Part shown: positions 28,747 through 41,488 of the stretch, piece by piece | Position numbering within the stretch: position 1 is the first letter of the stretch | Layout of the letters: each line of letters begins with the position of its first letter | Origin: Cytidiella melzeri | Lineage: Eukaryota > Basidiomycota > Agaricomycetes > Polyporales > Irpicaceae | Assembly (NCBI GenBank): GCA_022592445.1 | Contig: JABYQR010000181.1 | Location: 1-64,000, forward strand | Length of the DNA: 64,000 nucleotides | Direction of reading: 5' to 3' | Notes under the pieces: generated by a model | What the model was told of the DNA's origin: nothing | Databases searched by the model: none | The model's input: only the letters and a program-made list of their open reading frames with translations | Position numbers and translations under genes: made by a program

Positions 28747-31732
28747 ATGTCCTCAAGCTCAGCACTATTCCCCGGTGTCGTATATACCTCAGCTGATGGC
28801 GACCTCCAACATCTGCCCCTTGACAAAGTCACCGTAGACGCTCTCGTAGTTGATTGTACGTACCACGCTCATCTCATCCTCCCTTAAGTTTACATCAGCT
28901 TTCCCGTTCCCAGTGTCGGCCCGTGTCGATATAATCCAACGTTTTCACAACCCGTCGACGGCAGCCACGTCTCGTGCCAAGTTCATTTTTCCTGTTCCCG
29001 CCAATGCAGCTGTTTGTGGCTTTGAGCTGCATACAGCCGACGGCCAAATACTCATAGGCGAGGCGAAGGAGAAATCGCGTGCCCAAACCGAGCATAATCA
29101 CGCACTACGTGAGGGGAGACAGACAGCCCTCCTCAATTGGGCGACTGACGACGGTATGCTATAATCTTACATATGGCATCTTTGCTATTCTGATGAACTT
29201 CAGTATTCGTAATCTCGATTGGCTCGGTGCCAGCCAAAGAAAGTGTAACCACAATCACGACGGTGTGTGGCTTTTGCTTCCAGTGCTATTCTCAGCATAC
29301 AATCAGCTCATATGAATACGCCTACAGTATGTGATGGACCTCATGCACGGCGATGCTGTATCGGAAGTGCGCTTCTATGTACCCGTGGCTGTTGGCCAGC
29401 GGTATGGACAACCACCTGTGGAGATGGAGGGCGCATCTGCACCCACATCTCAGACACGGGTGCGATTCAACGTCAACATACAAATGCAGGGGCCTATCAC
29501 GTCCATCACAAGTCCATCCCACGAAGGTTTGATCATAAAACCGTACGAAACTCATTCTGGCAGGGACTGCAAGCGACGCGTTGTAGCAAAGCTTCGTTCC
29601 GGCGATTATCTTACTCAAGACTTTGTTCTCAAGATTGAGGCCGTGGGGCTGGATGAACCGCGCTGTCTGGTAGAATACAACAATCAAGGCGCGAAATCGG
29701 TCGCGATGAGGCTTACGCTCCTTCCGAAGTTCAAGCTTCCCCCGCATCCTGCGCAGGAGTTCATTTTCCTCGTCGACCGCAGTAAGAGTATGATGATGTC
29801 AGGCGCACGAATTGAAACAGCCAAGCAGGCGCTCACTAAGCTTTTGCGGATCCTTCCCAGCCAAGGAACTACGCTCAACGTGTTTAGCTTTGGAGACAAG
29901 TGCAGCAGTTATTGGAGAGAAAGCAAGCCATACTCGCAAAACACGATGACAGACCTGGTAAGCAATTCTCGAGAACCTTGGAGTCTACGCTAAACAACCA
30001 GTAGGCGAGGCACGTAGCATCTATGCAGGCGGACTTTGGAGGAACTCAAATTTACCTCGCACTTCGTAAGACCTTGGAATCTCGAGCCTTGAACATCCCC
30101 ACGGCAGTGTTCGTTCTTACGGACGGAGAGGTATGTATGATCAGCTACTCATCTTGCGGTAACCTCCACTTACACTCTGCGCAGGCGTATGACACGGACA
30201 TTGATCAGTCTAAAGCTTTGGTAAAGAACGCTGTGGCACGAAGCAGGGTTGACGCCCCTCTCCGCGTCTTTACACTAGCGATTGGCGAACAAGTGTCGAC
30301 TGCAATGTGCCAAGGTATAGCCGAGGCTGGCAACGGCGAATGTCTCCTGGCCACCGCCACCGAAAGCATTGTCGATAAATGTACCTCCCTCGTTCGTGCC
30401 GGCTCGACATTTACCTTGAAAGACATTTCCATCGACTGGGGAGTCCCATCACCCACCCCTCCGAACGACGCCCACGATCCTGCAACCCTCTTGAGGTCAG
30501 CAGGTCAGACCCTTCGACAATCCCCGTCTACTATACCGGCTCTCTACCCGGGTATATGCCTAACCGTCTTTGCGTTGATTGAGGGCAGTCAATTTGACGC
30601 ACCCGATAAAGTCGTACTTCATGCCAAACGAGATGGAAACGGACCAACTTTGACATTCGAAATACCAGTCCGACGCGTCAAATTCGAGACGGAGAATATG
30701 CACACACATCTCTTGCATACTCTGGCGGCAAGAGCAATGATCGCAGAGCTTCAAGGCTCTACGCTTACTAGCTCTGGACCATCCGAAACCGCCGTGAAGG
30801 CGTCGATCATCTCTCTCGCTGAGCAGTATCAGCTCGTTAGCCGATTCACGTCCTTTGTGACGGAGGCCAATAACGACCCTGATCTCGAGCACACCCTCCC
30901 TTCCCAATCACTACGTGCTATGCGCCATCGACATGCTAATGCAAAGATCCAGCTCTACAACATGCAGCCCTACGGTAGTAACCCACAGGATACCACCATG
31001 TTACAGACCGTCAGCAGATACGCTTCATCCTTCAGCTCCGCACTTGTGCAGCATTTGCTAGGACCTTCTAGCTTCACGAATACATCCTTTGCAACTCCCG
31101 ACTCAAAGACGCGCACGATGCCTGGGTTTATGAGCGGAAGTGAGCACGGAGGCAGCCACGAAGATCTGCGAACAGTGGATGGCAACGAGGAAGAGGAGGA
31201 AGAAGACGGATACAAGTCCGACGGAACTTTCACCACTATGAGCTCCCTGCTGTCCTCCGTCGTCAGCTCTACATCGGAATGGGGTGATAGTCGCCCGCCG
31301 TCACCCTTTGACGAGCATGCTCGCAGTCCCTCTCCTGCGATAACCACACCGAACGACCATATTCCCACAGGTATGAGTGCAGCCACTCGCCCGCCATCTC
31401 CCCCACCGAAGCCTCTCAAGGCCGAGGTCGAGGACCTTACCAGTGTGATGAACTATGATGGCTCGTTCATGGTAGATCGGCTTCTAGAGAATGCCGTTGG
31501 ACGTACGGCGATAGACGAAGGTCGTAATGTACCAGTCAATCCCACCCTCTGGGCAACCGCACTTGCGCTGGCGTACCTGCAGAAACATTTACGCTCTAAT
31601 CGAGGAGCTTTGGAACCTTACGTTGACAAGGCGATGAACTATGTCTATCGCGCGACCTGTCAGCCGGGGTCGCTCACCTTCGATCAGCTACTGGAGAAAG
31701 CGAAAGCTGTCCTTGCGTCTTCGAATCCTTAG
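28747..31732 (+). CDS. VIT and von Willebrand A domain protein (copy A)
   Basis: Six exons: 28747-28855, 28914-29153, 29204-29262, 29328-29957, 30005-30130 and 30185-31732 (903 residues). The N-terminal VIT domain (about 30-150; FHNPSTAATSRAKFIFPVP, AVCGFELHTADG) is followed by a vWA domain (about 280-450). The vWA domain has a MIDAS-type FLVDRSKSM, the FGGTQIYLAL Thr and VLTDGE. A low-complexity acidic/Ser/Pro segment (about 640-760) and a conserved C-terminal helical region (YDGSFMVDRLLE, WATALALAYLQKHL) complete it. VIT-vWA proteins (ITIH/PARP4-like) bind partners through the metal site. No signal peptide is seen, so it is probably intracellular. Its paralogue is at 47009-49963 with matching introns. 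Confidence 0.88.
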
Positions 31733-31846
31733 GGGTTTTTGAATATATTGTTCTGATTCCGGTTTCAAGTTATTGTACAATTGTAAAGATACCGAGAGAT
31801 GCATCATGTTGTTTCATGTTTCCACGCAGACGGAAGTACGACCGGC

Positions 31847-33535
31847 TTAAGGATGAACCAGGATTTTGACTTGCAAGGGGTATTCGAAATCAGTTGCGCT
31901 CTATGGAGACGAAGAAGGAAACTTACTTTGCTCCTTGTCGTGCATGAGGACGTTGATACCATCCTCGACAACGTCTTCCAAGCTAATCCTCCTAGTGATG
32001 AAACTCTCTAACCCGGTAACCTTTCCAGCACCAACGGCTTCGAGCATCTCTGAATGCACACCATCGTAGCCCATGATACCTACGTATACCGGCAAAGGAT
32101 CAGGTCGTGATTACACTCCCAAACAAGCTACTCACCAGTGATTGTGAACTCCTTGAACAACATGTCGTTGATGTTAAAATTCGATGGCTTTGGGCCCCAA
32201 ATGGCGATGCAGGTTATATTGCCTCTCGGGCGCACGGCTGCGATAGCGAGCTCAAACGCAGGTTGCACACCCGCACAATCGAACACGACATCTGCACCCT
32301 GCCCGCCCGTGGCCTTCTTGACTTCTGCGACGACGTCGTCGGAGCGAGGATCAAAGATGGCGGTGGCTTTGTGTTTGACTGCCATTTCGCGACGTTGGTC
32401 GGATGGCTCGGAAATTCCGATCCAGCTAGCTCCTCGAGCTCTGTATCCAATAGTCGTTAGGTACACTTCTCGATTATGTACTTGACGACAAATACTCACT
32501 GGAGTGCCTTCAAAACCATAAGTCCAATCTGTGGGCGGGTCAGTAGGTCGCTATGAAATGATCATGTTGAACTTACCGGTCCAGATCCCAGGATAAGGCA
32601 GGTTGAGCCCTTCCTGAACGCAGATCTGTTGATAGCATGCCAAGCGACAGCTAGCGGCTCCATCATGGCTCCCACATCCACTATGAATGCGATCAGCAGA
32701 TCGACGTTTTCTGGATTTTAAGGAGCTTACGCGGAGTGTTAGCAGGTAGAGGGAAAACTGCGCTTTGGTCTGCGGTGATGTATTCAGAGAGACCTCCGCC
32801 CCACCCGGCAATACCCTGACACGAATTGAGTAAATGGGTCTCGAGACGAAGACAATATACGCGCGTACCAAGAAGCTGGTATGAGGGCATACGTTCCTGG
32901 TGTTATTATTGCAGGGCACGCAGCCCGCCTGCCTGCATGAGATCAAGGGTTCGCTAGAATACAAGTGTGTAAGCGACTGCAGGTAGTGCGGGGACGCGGG
33001 ATGAAGAAATCCTCACACGACAACATTCTGCCCTTTGGCGAGCCTCTTAGAGTCAACTCCTTCGCCCAACTCGGTGATGACACCTGAAAATCTGGGAGGA
33101 AATAAGCGCGTACTTGTGATTGGCAGCGCAGGTGCTACACCTACTCGTGTCCTAGCGTGATTGGCAACTTCTCTCCAGTAACGAAATGAGCCTGGTCTAT
33201 AGTGGGGCAGGCGCTGATCGGGAGAGGTGCGTGATAGGCATGCAGGTCAGAACCACAGACTGCGCTCGCTGTATTAGCTTGTATGGTCCAGTACACGGCG
33301 GAGATCACTCACTTCCTGTCCTAAAATCCGCACAAGACTGATTAGCGAGTCTGCAGAGATATGAAGCATGATCGTACCAGGCAATCTACAAGCCGATAGC
33401 TCAGTACAGATAGAAGGAAAAGGTGAGGACATGGGAAAGGCGCACCTTGATTTTCACTTGTCCCTTGCGAGGTTTGGGTTCGGGAACATCCTCCACACGT
33501 ACGTCGCCTGGTCCGTAGTATCTTGCTGCACGCAT
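31847..33535 (-). CDS. Zinc alcohol dehydrogenase, 2,3-butanediol dehydrogenase type
   Basis: About nine exons on the minus strand. They run from ATG 33535 (MRAARYYGPGDVRVEDVPEP) through CGSDLHAYHAPLP (catalytic zinc Cys), GHE/FSGVITELGEG, the four-Cys structural zinc lobe (CRQAGCVPCNNNTRNVCP), LPANTP, GAMMEPLAVAWHAI, the Rossmann motif LILGSGPIG, and ISEPSDQRREMA (NAD site). The C-terminus QIKILVHP stops at 31847. Two to three introns near 33250-33440 (start of the catalytic domain) are unresolved. The family oxidises secondary alcohols and diols (acetoin/butanediol, sorbitol) with NAD in the cytosol. The gene is divergent from the NOSIP-like gene across a ~675-bp shared promoter. Confidence 0.85.
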
Positions 33536-34209
33536 GTTGATCAGAGAAGGGAGATGAGAGTGACTTACGGCAGGAGTCTCGTACGCGGCAGCTATATAGC
33601 CTGTATTTTCCCCTGACGAAGCTCATGTGCCATTGCATGAGAAAACACAGGACCGTAGTACTCCTGACAACAAGTCTTGTGCTCCCAGATCGGTCGCACC
33701 AGACATTCTCGAATATTGCTGCGGGTCTCCGTGGTTCAAAGGGGTAAAACCCAGTGACCGAGTCCACTACTACACTTGCTAAGTTGAGGTTTACTTTTCA
33801 GAGAAACGGAATACTCACGGCTTCAACCAAATGTTTGTAGACAAGTGACCAGACTGATGACCACATAGACTCATAGCCACCATCTTAATGCAAAGTCAGG
33901 GGTCGCTCGGAAATGGTGCGCATGCACTATGCAGTAAAGGCGGTAGTCATGCTTCATGCAAGCTTCATGCTTGGCAGGCTGGAGCCCATATTCGAGGTCC
34001 GAAATATACCGCCATCGGAGCTCGAACCGACTAGCCCTCAACCAGTCTGAGATCGAAATCATCTGTGGATTGTCGATTGTGTGCTCTTGACCTACGCTAC
34101 GCATTCGTACTTGTACTCCCCTGCATCTTTTGGTGCACAATTCTGAGCCTGTTGATCGCCGACCATTTTGCTCGTAGTATAGCCCAGCTTTGAACACGGC
34201 GCAAACCAA
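33536..34209. other. Divergent promoter region between ADH and NOSIP-like genes
   Basis: No gene on either strand. The long minus-strand open frame at 33871-34464 is mostly antisense to the NOSIP-like exons and has no family similarity. Confidence 0.5.
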
Positions 34210-35458
34210 ATGACAAAACACAGCAAAAACAACACAGCGTCGTCGATCTTCTCGTATGCAGAGTATAAGAAGCTCGACTATGGGACAAAACGCGTGAGTG
34301 AATGAACTATGATAGCAATGGTACATACGAAACCGACGGCCATAGCAACGGCTAGGAAATGAGTCAATGCGGCGATTCGATTCGTGTGCTCTGTGCTTAC
34401 AACGTGCTCGAGAGCCCGTAGCATGTGAGAAGGGACACCTCTTTTGCAAGGAATGTGCATACACGGATCTAGGTGCGTTTGTCTGTCACGAAAATACATC
34501 CGTTGATCTTCATGGCCAAGTAGTCACTCAACTGGGGGATATCAAGAGGCAGAAGGTTCGTCTGGAAGCCCTGAAGCGAGAGGCAGAAGAAGAACAACAG
34601 AGGGCAAGGGAAGCAGCGCGAGATCGTGTGTTGCATGACTTTGAGAAAGGTCAGCTAGGTTTGGCTGGCCCTATATCGGTTGCCACAACGTCTGGTTCGG
34701 ATTCGAAAGAAAGTGAGTGATCACCTCCCGTAACGCAAACACTCCCTACATTTCCCATTATCAGCTCGTGGTACGAAGCGAAAGTTCGAATTCGATTCTT
34801 CAACTGTCGAGACACTTGCTCGCGAGGCAGAAGAGGCTGCACTGAGACAGCTCGAGCGTGAGCAGGCGGAAGCGTTGAAGCACAAGCTACCTGATTTCTG
34901 GTTACCTTCACTTACACCAACTTACACCTCTTCTGGTCCTCCGACATCTCTCAAGGACGTGAAGTTGCAGACGACATGTCGCGGGGGAAACCCTGCACAC
35001 CATTTGACGTGAGTATTGGCAGACTCATGGTTCTGGCCGAGATGCTGATACCAATCCCAGTCGCAAACACCTCATACCTGTGAGCTTCACTTTCGATACG
35101 TCATCGAACTCTGCACCTGCTTCCGAAGAGGGATCAAAGCCAAAGGAAAACGAGCTCACCGCCATATGTCCTCCGTGCAAGAAGGCATTATCGAACAGTT
35201 CATTAATGTTTCGTGAGTTCTTAGCGTATATAACTCGTGTTCCGCCATCCTTACAGGCACACTGCAGTCATGAAGCCGTGCGGTCATGTTATATGCAAGA
35301 CGTGCACAGACACGCTCGTCAAGCCATCTCAACAATGCGTTCAGTGCGATAAGGCGCTGCTTGATAAAGAGATTATCTTACTCACTCGCGAAGGTACCGG
35401 GTACGCTGCGGGAGGCATGGCCGAAACGTCGAAGAAAGGCATCGCTTTCCAGGGCTAG
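34210..35458 (+). CDS. NOSIP-like RING/U-box ubiquitin ligase
   Basis: Exons 34210-34293, 34346-34472, 34524-34712, 34765-35008, 35061-35212 and 35268-35458 give 328 residues. The start MTKHSKNNTASSIFSYAEYK is the conserved NOSIP N-terminus. A first partial RING (CALCLQ, CEKGHLFCKEC, about 35-60) precedes a Lys/Glu-rich coiled coil (about 65-130). A second RING-like module (CPPCKKALSNSS, MKPCGHVICKTC, CVQCDK) and the family tail EGTGYAAGGMAE follow. NOSIP proteins are E3 ligases linked to nuclear RNA processing and spliceosomal complexes. The acceptor at 35267 was chosen because it restores LMKPCGHV in frame. Confidence 0.88.
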
Positions 35459-35777
35459 AACCTTCCGTATCATCTGTGTTTCAATGCGCTTTCCGTACGT
35501 TACAATATCGATGCTATCCATTCGAACTTGTGATGTTAGCGTGAGAAACCACAGACAAATTCTCAGGAGTGACTCAACTCGTGCGAGCGCGATTCCGACT
35601 TCGTCTCGTAACCACCTGGCTCACTCCTCTCGAAGCTCGTTATCGCCGCGCCTTATGCCAATGTACAGGGCATCTTGTGAACCGCGAGATGTCATTGACC
35701 CCTTCAAAAGCGACAAACTCCACGGGGAATTTGCAGCGTCTGAACTTGAGCAGCCAGTACCTCTAACTCGTTGGACC

Positions 35778-37871
35778 ATGTTACGACGGCTTGCGATCAC
35801 AGCGTTTTTGTTTGCGGTCTACGCATCGATCATGAGCTCATGCGTCGGCGTATCGCATTCTACAGAATCTCGGGCGGCTGCACCCAAATTCCCTGACCTG
35901 TACGAAGCATCCATCGCCGAGCTGCAGTCTGGTTTGGAAAGCGGACACTTTACCAGTGTCGATCTCGTCAAGGTGAGCCTTCAAGATACCGTTATTGATA
36001 TTACCCGCCGTCGTCAGCTTATCTCTGATTACAGGCTTATTTTGCAAGAATAGAGGAAGTCAACCTTCAAGGGCCCGTACTCCGTGCTGTCATTGAGATG
36101 AACCCCAGTGCTTTAGCACAGGCGAAGGCATTGGACCTAGAAAGGCGTCTCTTTGGCCCGCGCGGACCCCTGCACGGTATTCCAATCTTGTTGAAAGACA
36201 ACATTGCCACCTTGCACTCCGAAGGTACGCCGGTTTCGAGCAAAAAGTGTGGAGTTTGCCGCTGACGTTGACTCTACTTTAGGCATGAACACAACGGCAG
36301 GTAGGTGCTATAAGAAACTCATTGCCGCATTATGCATACCTATACCTCACACCTTTTTCGTAGGGTCCTTCGCCCTGTTGGGCTCAGTGGTTCCTCGCGA
36401 CGCTGGCGTAGCTGCTAGGCTCCGTGCAGCGGGTGCGATTCTCCTCGGAAAAGCCAACCTCAGTGAATGGGCGAACTTCCGCGGCAGTGTTCCTTCCGGT
36501 TTCTCAGGGCGTGGCGGGCAGGCGTCAAGCCCTTACGTTCCCCTGGGCGACCCGTCGGGCTCGAGCTCGGGAAGTGGAATTGCCACCGCGATCGGACTGA
36601 CTGCAGCGGCTTTGGGGAGCGAGACTGATGGCTCCATCGTGGCCCCCAGTAGTAACAATAACCTCGTGGGAATCAAGCCGACTGTTGGGCTGACCTCACG
36701 AGCAGGAGGCGAGTGCTAGCTGCTCCTAGGGTGAATATTCACCATAACTGATTCACCCTCTTGTAGTTGTACCGATATCAGAGCACCAAGACACAGTGGG
36801 GCCCATGGCCCGCTCCGTTGCTGACGCTGCGACGATCTTAACTGTCATAGCAGGCAAAGACCCTCTCGACAACTTCACACTTGCTCAGCCACCCGTTGTC
36901 CCAGACTATACCAAGGCACTCAATGTGAACGCGCTGAAAGGCGTCCGTCTGGGTGTAGCGCGGCAATTCGCTGGTAACAACCCGGTAACGTTGGCCGCCT
37001 TCAACGCTTCTGTGGAAATTATGCGTGGATTAGGAGCTACCATTGTCGATCCTGCCATTTTCCCAGATTTCGCAGAGATCCGGGCGAGCGGAAACGAGAC
37101 AATCGTGCTTGATACTGACTTCAAGGTCAGCACACTGTTACAGCTAGCACACCCTTTGCAATACCTGACATGTCTACAAGGTCGACGTGAACAAGTACAT
37201 CGCTGGTCTCGTGGAGGTCCCGACGGGTGTCACAAACCTCGCTGATCTGATTGCCTTCAATACCGCCCATGCAGCCGAGGAACTGCCTCCGCCATTCTGG
37301 ACGAGCCAATCCATGTAAGATCGTCATCTTATCATGTGCTCTCCAGTTCTCCCTAGCGTTGACACTGTCCACTATTTTGTGCCTAGTTTCATCGCAGCAG
37401 AAAATACAACAGTGGACCAAGCATACTTTGATGCGCTCGCCGCAGACAAGGACCTTGGCCAGACGCGTGGAATCGACGCTACCCTGGCCGAATTCAATCT
37501 GGACGCTTTGATTCTGCCCACCAGCGGTGCAGCAGGGCCTGCTGCCATCGCAGGCTATCCGCTTGTCACTGGTAAGTACAATTCCACAGCACATACCGGG
37601 GAGCTATTGTTAAACCGTTGCTATCTCACCCCTTTCAGTCCCGCTTGGTTTCACGCCACCCAACACGACGCTATCGCCAGCCATGCCTACACGCTCATCA
37701 GGCCCTAACATGCCTTTTGGGATTTCGTTTATGGGGACGGCATTCAGCGAATTCAAGCTCATCTCGTACGCGTTCGCATACGAGCAGGCTACACACAATC
37801 GTTTGAAGCAGCTGGCTTTTGCAGCAGCGATTCCCAAAACTCAGTTGCAGGATATCGTGGGCAAGGAGTAG
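35778..37871 (+). CDS. Secreted amidase-signature hydrolase
   Basis: Eight exons: 35778-35972, 36035-36224, 36283-36300, 36364-36708, 36767-37125, 37181-37314, 37387-37571 and 37639-37871, encoding 552 residues. An N-terminal hydrophobic signal (LAITAFLFAVYASIMSSCVG) precedes the amidase domain. The catalytic triad is visible as Lys in GIPILLKDNIAT, Ser in DPSGSSSGSG and the nucleophile Ser in GSETDGSIV. Family landmarks GKANLSEWANFRG, VGIKPTVGLTSRAG and DTVGPMARSVADAA are intact. The third exon is only 18 nt (GMNTTAG joint), and the fourth intron has a GC donor (GCGAGT). It probably hydrolyses amide bonds outside the cell or in the secretory path; substrate unknown. Confidence 0.9.
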
Positions 37872-38426
37872 TAACGTGCTTCTAGAACATCTAGGCTCGA
37901 CACGGACGTGGAGGATATCCGCTAGGAGTGTAGATAGGAAAAGTTGGACTGGGGTACCGAGTTGTGTCATGGCCGGCTGGGGAGCAATGTCCGATATTCA
38001 ATTTTCTACAATTGCAGGCGTCATCACAATCTGATCCGCCTGTACGTGCCTTTAGGATATTGAGCTGCTCATAAGTATGAAAGTTACCACATCCAGTAGT
38101 CGATGTAGCCCAACCAATGTGAATTTCTAGGGCTACACGCGTCGCGACGCGTCTGACTCACGCTGTAACCACGTGACCGTTGCTCCTTGGTGGCAATGTC
38201 CTGTCCTCAACAAAAGACCGTCTCATGAGCTGCTCTCTCTTGGACGCGTCTCAAATTTTAGCCGCATCTTATACTGAGGCCAATTTGAGGGAATTTGAAG
38301 GCTGTGGCCAGCGGAAACGATGCACTGGGCCAGTTTTTGGATGTGGGCAAGCGACATGCCTCAACTTGTTGCTGTGCAGTGCAAAGCCGTTGCTTGCAGG
38401 CATGCGCGTGACTGATTGGACTTCAG
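37872..38426. other. Intergenic between amidase and kinase-like gene
   Basis: No gene seen. Short open frames here have no codon or family support. Confidence 0.45.
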
Positions 38427-38432
38427 TATAAA
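38427..38432 (+). promoter_or_regulatory. TATA box of the kinase-like gene
   Basis: TATAAA lies 74 bases before the ATG at 38501. Confidence 0.55.
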
Positions 38433-38500
38433 TCGGGCGCGTTCGTGAGTGTGCATCTCTCACTTCCCACCATATCCTCCTTCCGCCCAAGCTGTGAAAC

Positions 38501-40655
38501 ATGCTAGTAAAGTCCCTACTCCCGCTCGCTGACGGCCGTACTCGCTACGTCTGTCGACTATGGCAGCGAGATCCAAACGGCCCTGTCCTCAAGAAGCCTC
38601 CTCCAAAGGGCATCCGCACCCCGAACGGTATCATCTGGGGCCACGATCTCATGGACTTCTTCTGGCTGGAGCGCATCCCTGGCAGCAACGTCCTAACGAT
38701 ATGGTCGCGCAGTATGATCAAGGAGCTCGGAGAGAACTACGACGAGGACGAATTTGAGGAGATGGATTATCGCCAGTTCCCTAGACCACGCTACCCTTGG
38801 CCGGTGTTGAAGTTCCCGCAGGAGCTCGCGAAGCTCGCGCCCAGCCAGCTCGGTGTAATCGACCAAGATTGCTTGTTTCACTTCTATCCTGCTTACATAC
38901 CGCAATATCGCCCAGAGAAACCTGAAGAAGAGGTTGTCGATAAAGAGTTCGACAAGCTGATCAAGAGGCTATTTGGCGTCGAGAACGAGGGTGTATTCGT
39001 CCGCAACGATCCCAAGGCCCCCCTCAAAAGCCCTGATGGTCGTATCTACACGCTGCTGTGGGCACCAAACCACCGCAAATCTCATGCTTTGATGACCAAG
39101 GGCATTCCTGTCCCTCCCCAGCCAATACAACCCCACCCTTTCACTTTTGCGCAGATGGATCACATTGGTTGGCATGTGCTCACTGCGCTAGACGAAGACG
39201 CTCTCGAGCAGCTTGGAGGACCTTCTCTGCCACCGCCTGAAAACCAGCAGGAGGCAAACGCTGCTTCCTCCTCCAAGACCGCTCCATCGAATCAGCGGAC
39301 CGACAATACTAGCTCTACACATGCTGGCGCAGATGTCACCATGGCCGAAACCTCTAACCTCCGTGTGGCCCTTGACACTAGTGGCGGTAACGCCAAAGTC
39401 GACGTCGACATGCTCGACGGCGATCAAATGGTAGAACATGCGCCTGCCGAGGCGACGGCTCCCACTGTCAGTGGAAACGACAACAAGAGCGAGACTGAGC
39501 CCTCGGACATCGACATGGAAAGCCAGGACCGGAAGGTTGAGCCTACGAAGCTAGATAAATGTCTCAGCCGAGGAGACATCCCTCGTGACTCGCCGTTTTC
39601 CGTAGATGAGATTCCGAAGCTTGAAGAGTTTCTTCCAGTTGACTACTTTCCCGATTATCTACATGTGCACGATCCTCACTCGGTCACCTTCGCTACCGAC
39701 CAGTCTTATGGATACCGGGCAACAACTAGCCTGGAGACGAAGACGTTGGTCTACAAGCGTGTATTCCCAAAGCTCAGTCGCGACAATGAAAAAGGCGAAG
39801 ATACAAATCCAGAAGTAAAGCCGAAGATCAGAGCGCCTACTCGCGTAGCTCACCTGCATCTCGCTCAACAAAATCGGTTCGGAGTCGGCCACCACTCTCT
39901 CGTCCACCACGCGCCCTTGACACTCCCGGAGCCTCTGACGGCGCACTCGCGTAACGGACGCGTAACCGTCGCCGCCAAGTCTGCTTTCCGCGTGCGGTCT
40001 GCTCGCACTCTGCTGCACAACGAGGCGAAGATGTACAATGCTTTCCCTAGACACCTCAGCGAGGACTGGTGCGGGTTCAACCTTGTAACGCCCATGAAGC
40101 ATCCCGTTCCGATCGGACCTGTAGTACCAAAGTTCTATGGGTATTACGTTCCGGTGAGAATCGAGGACGGGAAAGAGGTTCTTTGTGATGAGATCGACCC
40201 CAGCTCGAACAGCGCTCTTCTGCTGATAGAGGAGTGTGGCAAGCCTGTAGAGCCGGCAAAGTTCACCGCGGACATGAGGTGCGTCTCCTCGTAATTTGTG
40301 CTGGAGAGTGACAGGCAGGCGTACTGACCGACATGAACGTTACTTCTCGTACAGGTCTGAATGCTACTCGATGATGTGTCGCCTACACTACGCTGGTTTC
40401 GTGCAAGGCTCGTTCTTCGTCCGGAACATCCTCGTGCAGCGCGGACCGCTGACCTTGCCGCCGGAGAAACGGTCGAAGAAGACACCGAGTTTCCGACTGA
40501 TAGACTTTGGGCGCGGGGAGGAGTTCGGGGTGGTTGACGGAGACCCCAACGACAAAGATCGCGTGGAGAAACAGAAGGGTCGATGGGGAAACATGGTATT
40601 TGAAGAGGATAATATGGCGCAGAGGGAGTTGCAGATTGGGATGTTCCACTTGTGA
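38501..40655 (+). CDS. Kinase-fold protein lacking the catalytic Asp
   Basis: Two exons (38501-40278, 40355-40655), 692 residues. The N-terminal third resembles no family I can name. Residues ~250-360 are low-complexity and acidic. The C-terminal part looks like the C-lobe of a fungal protein-kinase-like domain: SALLLIEECGKP as hinge, then YSMMCRLHYAGFVQGSFFVRNIL in the place of the HxD...N catalytic loop, and FRLIDFGRGEEF as the DFG region. The usual H and D of the catalytic loop read Q and S, so phosphotransfer is doubtful while ATP/Mg binding might persist. The closest context is the basidiomycete family of kinase-like proteins. Cytosolic or nuclear, with no signal peptide. Confidence 0.75.
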
Positions 40656-41204
40656 ATATGTGAAGTTTGTGACCTGGACGTTTGTCGTTATAGGCAGCTG
40701 TCATGTCAGCGATGTAGACTATCCGTCCTTATGCTGCTTGAATGAGAATCGACACGTACTTGGATTATAAATTATCTGCCACGAGCCAGGATCGTTGCGA
40801 TAAACATATCTGAGCTCAGCGCTCTGTTTCGGAACGCACTCGAGCAGAGCTCCTTCGATCCGGTGTGGGACAAGCGCTTGCCTCTTGACCTCTTTTCATA
40901 ACTCGACTGCCTACTTCGTTCAAGCTTCACTATGAAAACCACATCAAGAGTCTCTTGAATGCTTGTTACGTCTCTCTTGCCATGTTTGCATATGAACGGC
41001 TAGTCAGTACCTGAACTCTGGCACGAGCGGACATTTACCCCTGCAGCTGATTCTCTTACGTGTCTCCGGACAGCAGCCTAAGCCTCAAGCTCTCTATGTA
41101 CAGTAAGTCGCGCGCGTAGACGGGTACATAAGAGCGTGGTTTTCATCGCCTTACGGCCTCCTCCTACCCGCTTACACGAGGCTGTACATACCCCGAAGGC
41201 TGCC
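40656..41204. other. Intergenic, nothing recognised
   Basis: No gene or repeat identified upstream of the TATA box at 41205. Confidence 0.45.
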
Positions 41205-41210
41205 TATATA
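41205..41210 (+). promoter_or_regulatory. TATA box of small secreted peptide gene
   Basis: CTATATAG sits ~280 bases before the ATG at 41489. A plausible 5'-UTR intron (41393-41439, gtacgt...tgtacag) shortens the leader to the usual size. Confidence 0.45.
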
Positions 41211-41488
41211 GTATCGGCACCCCTTCTCCGATAAAGTTTGCTCCCGCCCTTTTTTCTCCTCTTACCACCACCACCACGGCCGCTGCCGCCGCCGCTGTTG
41301 CTGCTGGCAAGCACGCCCTCCCGGCGCCGTATACCCAGCAAACTAGTCTCAGGAGGCTTGCTGAAGAACTTCTCGCCGACGTCTGCTGTTAAGTACGTAC
41401 CTTACTATCTCGATAATTCCCAAACTGACCAATGTACAGTTTCTACCTCTTGCGAAAGACGAAGCCGCATCTCTGAGACACCTCGACA

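Noticed and set aside
33871..34464. 197-codon minus-strand frame
   Set aside because: Antisense to the NOSIP-like exons; no similarity or splice logic.
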